Positions 10,301-16,977 of a stretch of 64,000 bases of DNA are shown here, in pieces. The notes below the pieces were generated by a model. It searched no databases. It was not told where the DNA came from and saw only the letters and a program-made list of their open reading frames with translations. Origin of the DNA: Cytophagales bacterium (GTDB lineage: Bacteria; Bacteroidota; Bacteroidia; Cytophagales; Cyclobacteriaceae); the NCBI GenBank assembly GCA_022360015.1, contig JAKSDQ010000153.1, positions 163,824 to 227,823 on the forward strand, written 5' to 3'. The position numbers and the translations under genes were made by a program. Each line of letters opens with the position of its first letter. Position 1 is the stretch's first letter.

Positions 10301-11090
10301 CGAAGGGAAAACTTAGCCAAAGCATGATGGAACGGATTACTACCAGGCTGATGATGAAAAACAAAAATCCCCCCAGCACATTTCCGCCGTTGACAAACCA
10401 CTTCAAAATCCCATTTATCCAAATCAACAAATAAACGATTCCTGCCATCAGAATAGCCAAAACCAGGTATTGCAATGGATGGTTTTGCAGTTGATACTCC
10501 CTTCCAAAGGAAACAGAAAACAGGTACGGTCCTTCATCAACCATCACATCATTTCCAACACCTTGGGTGGTATAAATTTTAATATCGGGGTCTGAAAAGA
10601 TTTCTGAATTAAACCGTGACTGTAAATATTGATTACTGATTTTAGAGCGAAAATATATGGGAATCAAACCATACAATTCCAGTTGCTGTTCGCCTTTTTT
10701 GACAACCTTTTTGAAGGCGATATATTGCCCTTCTTCCAGATCCACCAACTTGTAACGATAATCACCCTTCAGGGAATTGTAACCGGGTACCACTTTATTA
10801 TCTGACCAATAGGTAAGCGCCCGGTCATTGAAAACGTAATAGGGATATTTGGTCGGAACCCTGAGTGTCAAAAACCTTGGTTCCGGATTATCGGTAATGC
10901 GGTTGCCCACCTTATCCAGATCCTGTTCCAGGATTTTCAGTTCCCTTGATATGTTGGATTTGATATTATCGGTAAAATAAGGGTCGTTTTGCATCCTGAG
11001 GTCAAAAAACAACCACAAAACCACCCCCGTTGCCAACAATACTGTGGCATACAATAAAGCTTTGTCACTTAATACCGTTCTGAAATCCAA
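7380..11090 (-). CDS. polytopic membrane sensor histidine kinase with HAMP domain
   Basis: A 1236-residue kinase. The first half has about nine membrane segments (near 10-29, 207-229, 239-262, 286-304, 324-344, 368-390, 405-425, 427-446, 453-472) with an extracytoplasmic loop at about 30-205. A second extracytoplasmic region lies at about 475-690, followed by three more helices and a HAMP linker (near 920-970). The H-box is MAQQVAHEIKNPLTPM with His1028, followed by the N-box (NNLIINGIQAV), G1 (DNGLGIS) and G2 (GSGIGLAIAKR) of an intact HATPase. The catalytic end resembles NtrY. No response regulator is nearby, so it is an orphan; the overlapping outer-membrane gene may be functionally linked. 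Confidence 0.9.
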   Translation of the reverse strand: MDFRTVLSDKALLYATVLLATGVVLWLFFDLRMQNDPYFTDNIKSNISRELKILEQDLDKVGNRITDNPEPRFLTLRVPTKYPYYVFNDRALTYWSDNKVVPGYNSLKGDYRYKLVDLEEGQYIAFKKVVKKGEQQLELYGLIPIYFRSKISNQYLQSRFNSEIFSDPDIKIYTTQGVGNDVMVDEGPYLFSVSFGREYQLQNHPLQYLVLAILMAGIVYLLIWINGILKWFVNGGNVLGGFLFFIISLVVIRSIMLWLSFPFGVIGFDIFNSRYFASSNINPSLGDLFLNVLVLLAWVNFLFQYYFRSKIYRQLISLRGTDKIIISFSLIFGSFFLLLGVYELMMNMQKHAQWSIDINENVNFSTPLKWISLLIFFMGAVGYFTLSHIVFRTYIKLNQPDSKNILGQMAVAALLFMALSLFIEWPFILLAVVHGLYFLVVYKLFLTRYLVKISYLTFIYFFVCAIACSTVGTYTIYKFSKIKNLSEKQNIAAQLLAEKDFLGEYLINEAVQKIKDDIFIGITFSNLFSDKESVRQKIRRRHLNNYLDRYDIDIYLFDQRGVPIENDRYIENYYQFRERYSVRQLATEYENIYLVNSFETDLEKGYVVFVPIYYERFRSNVGHIILSLKLKRVIPNSVYPELLVDQNQSAATIERDYSYALFKDGELEYTSGLFNASNDFELTDLQKDKLYETGVAHRKMFYLGVRGDDNKTIVISSEAYPFKDILANFSFLFLLLVFVILLVIVFYAIKFEFKGTNLNLAAKIQLYLNFAFFLPLFAVSITTLSLLNSSYKDQLKNEYYAKAENLSGNISSLLESYFTNQTSKETLSNKLVEIAKFAECDLNLFNVNGRLIASTQPLIYENGLLSQYVHPVAIEAVIENGDRLLLDESVGSLEFKNTYYGIKSFETGTVISILSIPFFESESERDQQIIEVLSNIMVTFTFIFIIFLALSYFASRFLTSPLRYIRQKLKKISLSDTNTPMVWNSDDEIGLLVGEYNKMLVNLEESKKALARSEKESAWREMAQQVAHEIKNPLTPMKLNLQHLKRTLENNGSENDGYTNKSINNLLHQIETLNDIATSFSAFAKMPIPKNERLELTGVVKSAANLHANDQAIRLMTQLEKGPIYVMGDEKLFGRIINNLIINGIQAVPPERTPEIVVKLIKINKKVVIEVQDNGLGISEDIAKKVFIPNFSTKESGSGIGLAIAKRGIEQTGGSIWFETDMNKGTSFFIELPMVD

Positions 11091-11285
11091 GTGATTACAT
11101 CTTCAATCCTTAACAAATTTAAAATACTTCGGCAGAAGGCAAATGTTTTTAATTGAAATTTACTGACATACCTTAGTTTATGAAGGAAAGTTTAATACCT
11201 GACTGCAATTAATTTGCCAAATTTCTCAAACAGGAAGTGGGGTGTGACCGAATTACAGCGAATCGTAGCGTTAAAAAGGGTTAGC

Positions 11286-11678
11286 CTACCGGGTTGTTTT
11301 ATGTTTTTGCCGATAATGGACGCCTCCGAACCAATACAAATAAAGCACCCGTGAGTATCGATAGAGAAAAGGCAACAAGACAATAACCAGGATGGTGATC
11401 ACCGTTAAGTACACCCACAGTTCGGGGTCATCGAATAAATGGTAGAGTACCAGGCCCGTAATCAGGAATAAACCCACAGACATGGCATAGCTTACATACA
11501 TGGCTCCAATAAAAAAGCCGGGCTCCACCTCAAACTTTTGATGACAATCAGGACAGGTCTGGTGCATCTTGCTGAACCTGGTAATATTAAACAGCGAGTA
11601 TTGAAACATATCTCCTTCCCTGCACCTCGGGCATTTTGCCTGTAACATGGCCGATATAAGGCCTCTATTTGCTGCCAT
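11286..11678 (-). CDS. DUF983 family zinc-ribbon membrane protein
   Basis: A 130-residue protein with a zinc ribbon made of CPRCREGDMF and, about 35 residues later, CPDCHQKFEVEPGFFIG, then two hydrophobic helices. This is the DUF983 pattern. The frame extends to 11711, but the ATG at 11678 (MAANRGLISAMLQAKCPRC) gives the normal start and reduces the overlap with the upstream small gene to 14 bases. In Bacteroidota and Alphaproteobacteria DUF983 genes often sit by cytochrome oxidase genes; here it ends the group Sco-like, DUF420, small CxxC protein, DUF983. A role in oxidase maturation is an inference from position. Confidence 0.87.
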   Translation of the reverse strand: MAANRGLISAMLQAKCPRCREGDMFQYSLFNITRFSKMHQTCPDCHQKFEVEPGFFIGAMYVSYAMSVGLFLITGLVLYHLFDDPELWVYLTVITILVIVLLPFLYRYSRVLYLYWFGGVHYRQKHKTTR

Positions 11679-11913
11679 TTCTCCTACTATTATAATACCA
11701 TAAAAATCCAACGATCCCCACCAGCAGATAGGGTGTAAAAAAAAGGTACAAAATACCGCTATTCAAACTACTGGCCAGCGCCGTGTCGCCGTTACTGGCA
11801 TTATTCTCAACACTCGCCCTGCACATGGCACATTGGGCATAACCAGTCAAATCCAAAGCAAGCAACACACCAGCCAAAACCAGTTTTAACAATATTTTTT
11901 TAAACCTTTTCAA
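11665..11913 (-). CDS. small exported membrane protein with CAMC motif
   Basis: An 82-residue protein with a signal sequence (about 1-26), then CAMCRASVENNAS just after the predicted cleavage site and one membrane helix (about 53-72, LYLFFTPYLLVGIVGFLWYY) before a basic end. Its CxxC would face the periplasm. I do not know a named family, but small proteins of this type occur beside oxidase maturation genes in Bacteroidota. The position between DUF420 and DUF983 suggests a role in copper or thiol handling during oxidase assembly; this is inference. It overlaps the DUF983 start by 14 bases. Confidence 0.72.
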   Translation of the reverse strand: MKRFKKILLKLVLAGVLLALDLTGYAQCAMCRASVENNASNGDTALASSLNSGILYLFFTPYLLVGIVGFLWYYNSRRNGSK

Positions 11914-11963
11914 TTTTCTACTTTATTTACAAAAATAGTGATTATTCATCAAATAATATACTT

Positions 11964-12491
11964 TCATGTGTAATAAGGACTGATCATTATGTAGACAATC
12001 ACACCCGTAACAGCGACATAAAGCCATATGGGAAAGGTTATCCTGGCTAGTTTTTTATGTTTATCGAATTTTTCCGCCAAAGCTCTCACATAGGTAAATA
12101 AGACCAGGGGAATGATAATAATTGAAAGCAGGATATGGCTGATTAAAATAAAAAAGTACACCCCTTTCACCCATCCTTCACCCCCGAATTTTGTAGAATC
12201 ACTGGTCATATGGTAAGCCACATACAAAATCAAAAACAGCGCGGAAAGAAAGATGCACACCGTCATTAGATTCTGGTGGGTCTTACGGTTACCATTTTTT
12301 ATGGCCACCACGGCTATGACAAGCAATACGGCCGTCACACCATTGATAGTGGCATATACAGGTGGCAAAAATGACAAGTCATAACCATCGATCCTTATTC
12401 CAAACAAAGCCGCTACTACAACAGGAATCAGTACCGACAAAACTATTATCAGCTTACGGTATTTAACTTCTTTATCAACTACAGTTTTCAT
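11964..12491 (-). CDS. DUF420 family protein (CtaM-like oxidase maturation)
   Basis: A 175-residue membrane protein with about five helices (near 12-32, 40-62, 75-94, 108-132, 148-170). The pattern INGVTAVLLVIAVVAIKNGN, then HQNLMTVCIFLSALFLILYV, then YFFILISHILLSIIIIPLVL with conserved histidines in helix loops is DUF420. The family member CtaM is needed for maturation of aa3-type oxidases in Firmicutes. The start codon overlaps the stop of the Sco-like gene by four bases, so both are translated from one message. Its place next to the cox cluster supports an oxidase assembly role. Confidence 0.86.
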   Translation of the reverse strand: MKTVVDKEVKYRKLIIVLSVLIPVVVAALFGIRIDGYDLSFLPPVYATINGVTAVLLVIAVVAIKNGNRKTHQNLMTVCIFLSALFLILYVAYHMTSDSTKFGGEGWVKGVYFFILISHILLSIIIIPLVLFTYVRALAEKFDKHKKLARITFPIWLYVAVTGVIVYIMISPYYT

Positions 12492-13132
12492 TTCCGATTA
12501 CGATTTAAAATTTTAAGCTCTACGATCAACCGTTCGATTTCACTATCATCCAATCCATTGAAATAACCCCTTATGCTTCCCTGATGATCGGCCAGCACAA
12601 TTGTATTATTAGTATTGTCACTTATTGCATCGAAGTCAATGACAAATCCGCACCGGGCCAGTTGGTTGGTGTACACCGGGTTGGCGTAGCCAAAAAACCA
12701 GGTATTCTTTCTGGCTCCATACTTGCCGGCCACCGCTTTTAATTGTAAAGCCGTTGAGGTGTCCTTTTGGGGTTGTATAGTCAAAATTCTGATTTGGTTC
12801 GACGCTGGCAAGGAGCCCTGCACCCTGGCAAGGGCCATGTTTACGCGGTGGCTGACCGGATCCGAAAGATCTTGTGTAAAATATACTACCAGGGCAGCTC
12901 CGGTAAGGTAATCCCGGCTGATCTCCTGCCCGGTATAATCCGGAAAGGAAAAATCCGGGATCAGGTGCTGACCTTTCTGAAATTCACAATCAGTAAAGAC
13001 GGTATCAATCCCATCCTTGTAGTAAACCGGTAAGTCATATTCGTTTACGCCAAATATTTTAAGGAAAACAAAAATCAATGCCGGCACCATCAATATGATC
13101 AAAAGCAATACTGCCTTTAGGTTTTTATTCAT
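12488..13132 (-). CDS. Sco1/SenC-like protein lacking the copper ligands
   Basis: A 214-residue protein with one N-terminal helix (about 7-27) and a thioredoxin-like Sco domain: IPDFSFPDYTGQEIS (58-72), VVYFTQ (82-87), RVQ (103-105), and a C-terminal block with GSIRGYFNG. Sco proteins deliver copper to the CuA site through CxxxC and a distal His. Here the CxxxC segment reads DLSDPVSH (88-95), with Asp and Pro where the cysteines belong, and the distal His region reads NTNNTIVLAD without His. The domain framework is otherwise preserved, so this is not a random pseudogene. It is translationally coupled to DUF420. Its role may be structural or redox-independent. Confidence 0.8.
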   Translation of the reverse strand: MNKNLKAVLLLIILMVPALIFVFLKIFGVNEYDLPVYYKDGIDTVFTDCEFQKGQHLIPDFSFPDYTGQEISRDYLTGAALVVYFTQDLSDPVSHRVNMALARVQGSLPASNQIRILTIQPQKDTSTALQLKAVAGKYGARKNTWFFGYANPVYTNQLARCGFVIDFDAISDNTNNTIVLADHQGSIRGYFNGLDDSEIERLIVELKILNRNRK

Positions 13133-13161
13133 TCTTCAGGGCATTGGTAAAACGAAATAAA

Positions 13162-13196
13162 AAAGGCTCATGGTAATCAGAGAACCATGAACCTTT
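13162..13196 (-). terminator. terminator of the act-cox operon
   Basis: A 13-bp stem, AAAGGCTCATGGT and ACCATGAACCTTT with one mismatch, lies 25 bases after the subunit IV stop. On the minus strand it is followed by a T-rich tail (complement of 13147-13164). It separates the oxidase genes from the Sco-like gene. Confidence 0.75.
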
Positions 13197-13220
13197 CGAT
13201 ACTTTTATTGAATGAAATTA

Positions 13221-13550
13221 TTATCTTACTATTAAAATAGAACCTCCTTCAACAATCAGGGCTATAAGTAACCACACTACGAAGGCCATGGGAATCAAGA
13301 TCGAGTAAATCAACGATTTCACCTCGTGTCCCAGGTGCATAAACTCTGCAACAATATAAAAAGCCTTTACAACGGTCATCAAAATAAAGGTGACTATTTT
13401 TATCATTCTGTATTCCGGAGGCAAAATAAAAGCCACTGCGAACTCACAGGCAGTTACAATGCCCAGAATGAGTGCAACTCTCCAGATTTTACGGATTTTC
13501 TCCTTATCAGGCGGCTGAACAGCAACTTTGTTGGTTTCTTCACTTTGCAT
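13221..13550 (-). CDS. cytochrome c oxidase subunit IV (CyoD/COX4-type)
   Basis: A 109-residue membrane protein with three helices (about 27-45, 53-72, 84-106). The second carries IVTFILMTVVKAFYIVAEFMHLGHE, the mark of prokaryotic subunit IV of heme-copper oxidases (KAFYVVAxFMHL-like). It is the last gene of the act-cox run and is followed by the terminator at 13162-13196. The subunit is thought to stabilise oxidase assembly and has no cofactors. Confidence 0.88.
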   Translation of the reverse strand: MQSEETNKVAVQPPDKEKIRKIWRVALILGIVTACEFAVAFILPPEYRMIKIVTFILMTVVKAFYIVAEFMHLGHEVKSLIYSILIPMAFVVWLLIALIVEGGSILIVR

Positions 13551-13574
13551 ATCAAAAGAATTTATGTCAGATTA

Positions 13575-14345
13575 TTAAACAAGATAGAAAAAGGTAAACA
13601 CAAATACCCAAACCAGGTCGACAAAATGCCAGTATAATCCTACTTTTTCAACCATTTCATAGTGTCCCCGCCGGTCATAGTACCCGGTGGCGGCGCGGTA
13701 AAAGATAAGAAAGTTAAGCAGTACACCGCTGGCTACGTGTGTTCCGTGAAATCCTGTGATAAAAAAGAACAGGGCAGCAAAAGGTGGCGGGCCATATTCA
13801 TTGACTGTCAGATTTGCCCCATGAACTGTTTTTGTCACCCACTCCCCGTCAATCAGAAACCTGGCTATGGTTCCTGTATCGGTACCATGAATAAAATGTG
13901 ACCATTCCCACGCCTGGCAGCCCAGAAAAGTGAGCCCACCGAAGATGGTCCATAACATCCATTTTTCCACAGCCTTCCGGTCGTTCCTGTGTCCTGCTTC
14001 CACGGCAAGTACCATAGTAACACTGCTCAGGATCAAAATAAAGGTCATAATACCGACAAAAACGAGTGGCAAAGGCACTCCATGCAAAAATGGCACTGCT
14101 TCAAAAACCTTTTCAGGAATAGGCCACCATTCCTGGGAAAATTGAAAGTCTTCCACACTGCCGGTATAGGCGGGGTTACTGAATCTAATCAATCCGTAGG
14201 TTATCAATAATGCTGAAAATGTGAAAGCATCGGAGAGTAGGAAAAACCACATCATGAGCTTACCATAGCTTGCTTTAAAAGGAGACTTTCCCCCCTTCCA
14301 CAGATTTTCAGACCGTGCGCCAACTACTGTTGCTGTACTAGACAT
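13575..14345 (-). CDS. ctaE: cytochrome c oxidase subunit III
   Basis: A 256-residue seven-helix membrane protein. Family marks include KLMMWFFLLSDAFTFSALLI near the start, AWEWSHFI in the middle, the FITGFHGTHVASGVLLN block and the C-terminal YWHFVDLVWVFVFTFFYL. It belongs to the oxidase core with subunits I and II encoded upstream. It lies 15 bases downstream of a second subunit III-like gene; paired subunit III genes are common in Bacteroidota oxidase loci. Confidence 0.92.
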   Translation of the reverse strand: MSSTATVVGARSENLWKGGKSPFKASYGKLMMWFFLLSDAFTFSALLITYGLIRFSNPAYTGSVEDFQFSQEWWPIPEKVFEAVPFLHGVPLPLVFVGIMTFILILSSVTMVLAVEAGHRNDRKAVEKWMLWTIFGGLTFLGCQAWEWSHFIHGTDTGTIARFLIDGEWVTKTVHGANLTVNEYGPPPFAALFFFITGFHGTHVASGVLLNFLIFYRAATGYYDRRGHYEMVEKVGLYWHFVDLVWVFVFTFFYLV

Positions 14346-14360
14346 AAAACTATTTTTAAA

Positions 14361-14966
14361 TTAATGATTCATTAGCAAAAATAAGAACAAATAAATCCAA
14401 AGTCCATCTAAAAAATGCCAATATGTTGCACACATCTCGATTTGGACCATATTCCTGGAATGTACCTTATATCTGAATGCCGATATCAGTACGATTATTA
14501 AAAATATGACACCGGTTACCAGGTGAAACCCATGCAGTCCTGTGAATACATAAACAAAAGAACCTGCCGGCGTCCCGGGGTCGGAGAAGATTACATGCTG
14601 GACTTTAAGTTCATTCCATGACAGGTATTGTCCAATTAAAAAAGCAACCCCAAGCACGGTAGTCAAAGTCATTGCTATCTTCAATGTATTTATATTATCT
14701 TTTTTCGCAGCGCTGTAGGCCAGGTGCATAGACAGGCTGCTCAGCAAAATCACTGCTGTATTTACCCAGAAAACATCCGGTAAATTGAAATCCAACCAGT
14801 TACCCTCACCCTGTCTTACAATGTACGCACTAGTCATGGCCGCAAAAATCATGACAATAGAAATAATGAAGAGCCACAACGCAAACTTTTTAGGGTGCAT
14901 GGCGAGTGGCTGTATGACTTTATCTCTTGCTTCCAGGTTATTTTCAATATTCATTTCCATCTCCAT
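14361..14966 (-). CDS. second cytochrome c oxidase subunit III-like protein
   Basis: A 201-residue five-helix protein of the heme-copper oxidase subunit III family: KKFALWLFIISIVMIFAAMTSAYIV, then FTGLHGFHLVTGVIF and the C-terminal TYWHFLDGLWIYLFLFLL. It is shorter than its neighbour at 13575-14345, lacking two N-terminal helices. Several Met codons lie at the start (14966, 14960, 14954), so the exact start is open. It begins five bases after ctaB. Confidence 0.91.
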   Translation of the reverse strand: MEMEMNIENNLEARDKVIQPLAMHPKKFALWLFIISIVMIFAAMTSAYIVRQGEGNWLDFNLPDVFWVNTAVILLSSLSMHLAYSAAKKDNINTLKIAMTLTTVLGVAFLIGQYLSWNELKVQHVIFSDPGTPAGSFVYVFTGLHGFHLVTGVIFLIIVLISAFRYKVHSRNMVQIEMCATYWHFLDGLWIYLFLFLLMNH

Positions 14967-14971
14967 AATCT

Positions 14972-15892
14972 TTAAACCTTATCTAACAAAAATGCTATTT
15001 GAACAACCGGCAAATAAACGAAAGAACCAAACATAATGCCCAGCGCCGATTTTCTGGATTCACTTACATTCCCGGGAAGGCAATCCCTGATCAACTTGAA
15101 AGTCTGCGCGAGGAACAACACCCCGCAGACTGTCGCCACTATGGCTGAATTTATTCCGGTAAGGCCAAATTTGGCTGGTAACAAGCCCAGCGGAATTAAA
15201 AACAATGTATATGTCATGATTTGAAATGCCGTATGCAAGTCTTTTTTTCCCCTGCCGGGTAATAACTTAAAACCGGCTTTCCTGTAATCCTCATCCGATA
15301 CCCAGGCAATGGCCCAGAAATGTGGAAACTGCCAGATAAACTGGATTCCAAATAAAATCAGGGCATTAGCATCTATGACACCGGTTATGGCAACCCATCC
15401 TAAAAGTGGCGGCAATGCCCCGGGAATGGCCCCTACAAAAACGGCTATCGGCCCTACCCGCTTTAATGGCGTATACACAAACCCGTACAATATCATAGAA
15501 ACAAATGATAGGAAGGTGGTCAACGGATTAGTGAACTGATGCAAAATAGCCAGCCCCAGAATGCCCAGAACTCCCGATAGAATGATGGACTCTTTTACAG
15601 TAACCTTACGGGTAGGCAGTGGCCTGTTACAGGTACGGGTCATCATCGCATCCAGATCTTTTTCAATGATCTGATTAATAATAATCGCAGCACCCGAGAT
15701 CATAAAACCTCCCAGGCACAACATAATGAGCACCTGCCAGTCCAGGCTACCGGTGGTACCCAGGACATAACCAAATCCCGAAGAAAATGCTACCAGAAAA
15801 GATAACCTGAACTTAACCAGCTCAAAATAGGCCTTTGACTTTATTCTCAGTTCTTTGAATAGGTTAATATGGTTCGAAGTAGCGGTAATCAT
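14972..15892 (-). CDS. ctaB: protoheme IX farnesyltransferase (heme O synthase)
   Basis: A 306-residue UbiA-type prenyltransferase that adds farnesyl to heme B to make heme O, the precursor of heme A. The signature aspartate region is NQIIEKDLDAMMTRTCNRPLP (about 102-122) and the second conserved block is PHFWAIAWVSDEDYRKAGFKLLP (about 200-222), with some eight to nine membrane helices. The start overlaps the ctaA stop by four bases, so heme O and heme A synthases are coupled. Together with ctaA it shows that the oxidase uses heme A. Confidence 0.95.
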   Translation of the reverse strand: MITATSNHINLFKELRIKSKAYFELVKFRLSFLVAFSSGFGYVLGTTGSLDWQVLIMLCLGGFMISGAAIIINQIIEKDLDAMMTRTCNRPLPTRKVTVKESIILSGVLGILGLAILHQFTNPLTTFLSFVSMILYGFVYTPLKRVGPIAVFVGAIPGALPPLLGWVAITGVIDANALILFGIQFIWQFPHFWAIAWVSDEDYRKAGFKLLPGRGKKDLHTAFQIMTYTLFLIPLGLLPAKFGLTGINSAIVATVCGVLFLAQTFKLIRDCLPGNVSESRKSALGIMFGSFVYLPVVQIAFLLDKV

Positions 15893-16977
15893 ATTTTAGT
15901 AACTATTCGAGGGTGAACACGGGTGTAATTTCCTGCTTGTAAAAGAAGGTAATACTGAAGGCCAATAATGACCAGGGCAACCAATAGGTGCACCGGCTGA
16001 AGCACTGCCGGAATAGCAAAATAAGCCATCAAGGTCCCTGAAATTATTTCGATCAGCACAACCAGCAACAGTAACTTTGTTAAATTGTAAAACCTTCCGG
16101 TTTTTTCAGTAATATTTTTGACGAGATAATATATCAGATAAACATGTAATGCCAGGATTAACAATGAATAAGACCGGTGAATCAAAAATTCGATACCGAT
16201 GTTTGCAATCCACTGGTCACGACTGGCAAATTCAAAATTGGCAGCTATGACATCTACGGCTTCCCGTACCTGTGTTCCCAGGATAATTTGACTAAACGTT
16301 AAAATAATACTGATTACAAACAATAGATTCAGCATCTTGTGTGAGCCTTTCCATTTTAATTGAACATCACCTTTACCTGTATAATAAACGAGGTATATCA
16401 ACATAAACATAATTACCATCGCCAGTATCATGTGTATCGTAACCATCCAGGGCAACAGGTTGGTAGAAACCACAATAGATCCTATCCATGCCTGAAACAA
16501 CACCAGGAGAAAACATGCGACCGACAGGTAAAAAACCCTGGGGCTCGTTTTCCTGTAAGCAACCGAAGCAACCAGTGTTCCAAAAATCAGTATGCCTATT
16601 ACTGCCCCCACTAATCTGTTTATGTATTCAGTCCAGGTTTTATATTTATTAAATTCAGCCTCTACAAGGATGGATTTATCATTTCTGATCTTGTCAGCCA
16701 ATTGTGTAAATCCCAATGCCTCCAAATAGCCTGAAAACTTTTCATTTTTTTTAGCCCTTTTGGCCGCGTAAATCTCCCTGTAATCTTCCGGAAGCTCGCC
16801 AACATCTGTCGGCGGCACTATTTGACCGAAACATTTCGGCCAGTCCGGGCATCCCATTCCCGACCCTGTACTACGAACAATGCCGCCGACCAGTATAAGA
16901 AAATAGACTGCTATTAAAGTTGTAAAGCTTATTTTTTGAAAGAACGAATTATCTTTCCTCACTCGCTTCATCCACAA
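15889..16977 (-). CDS. ctaA: heme A synthase (COX15/CtaA)
   Basis: A 362-residue eight-helix enzyme that oxidises the heme O methyl group to a formyl group. It shows GGIVRSTGSGMGCPDWPKCFG with its conserved Cys pair in the first extracytoplasmic loop (about 33-53), WTEYINRLVGAVIG, the His-bearing IHMILAMVIMF, and a C-terminal LQPVHLLVALVIIGLQYY helix. A second in-frame Met lies two codons in. The 5' end overlaps the 3' end of ctaD by up to 29 bases, evidence of tight cotranslation. Confidence 0.93.
   Translation of the reverse strand: MWMKRVRKDNSFFQKISFTTLIAVYFLILVGGIVRSTGSGMGCPDWPKCFGQIVPPTDVGELPEDYREIYAAKRAKKNEKFSGYLEALGFTQLADKIRNDKSILVEAEFNKYKTWTEYINRLVGAVIGILIFGTLVASVAYRKTSPRVFYLSVACFLLVLFQAWIGSIVVSTNLLPWMVTIHMILAMVIMFMLIYLVYYTGKGDVQLKWKGSHKMLNLLFVISIILTFSQIILGTQVREAVDVIAANFEFASRDQWIANIGIEFLIHRSYSLLILALHVYLIYYLVKNITEKTGRFYNLTKLLLLVVLIEIISGTLMAYFAIPAVLQPVHLLVALVIIGLQYYLLLQAGNYTRVHPRIVTKI

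Noticed and set aside
11192..11383. 63-codon minus-strand Cys-rich frame
   Set aside because: Overlaps the DUF983 gene in another frame; the cysteines are not in a motif.
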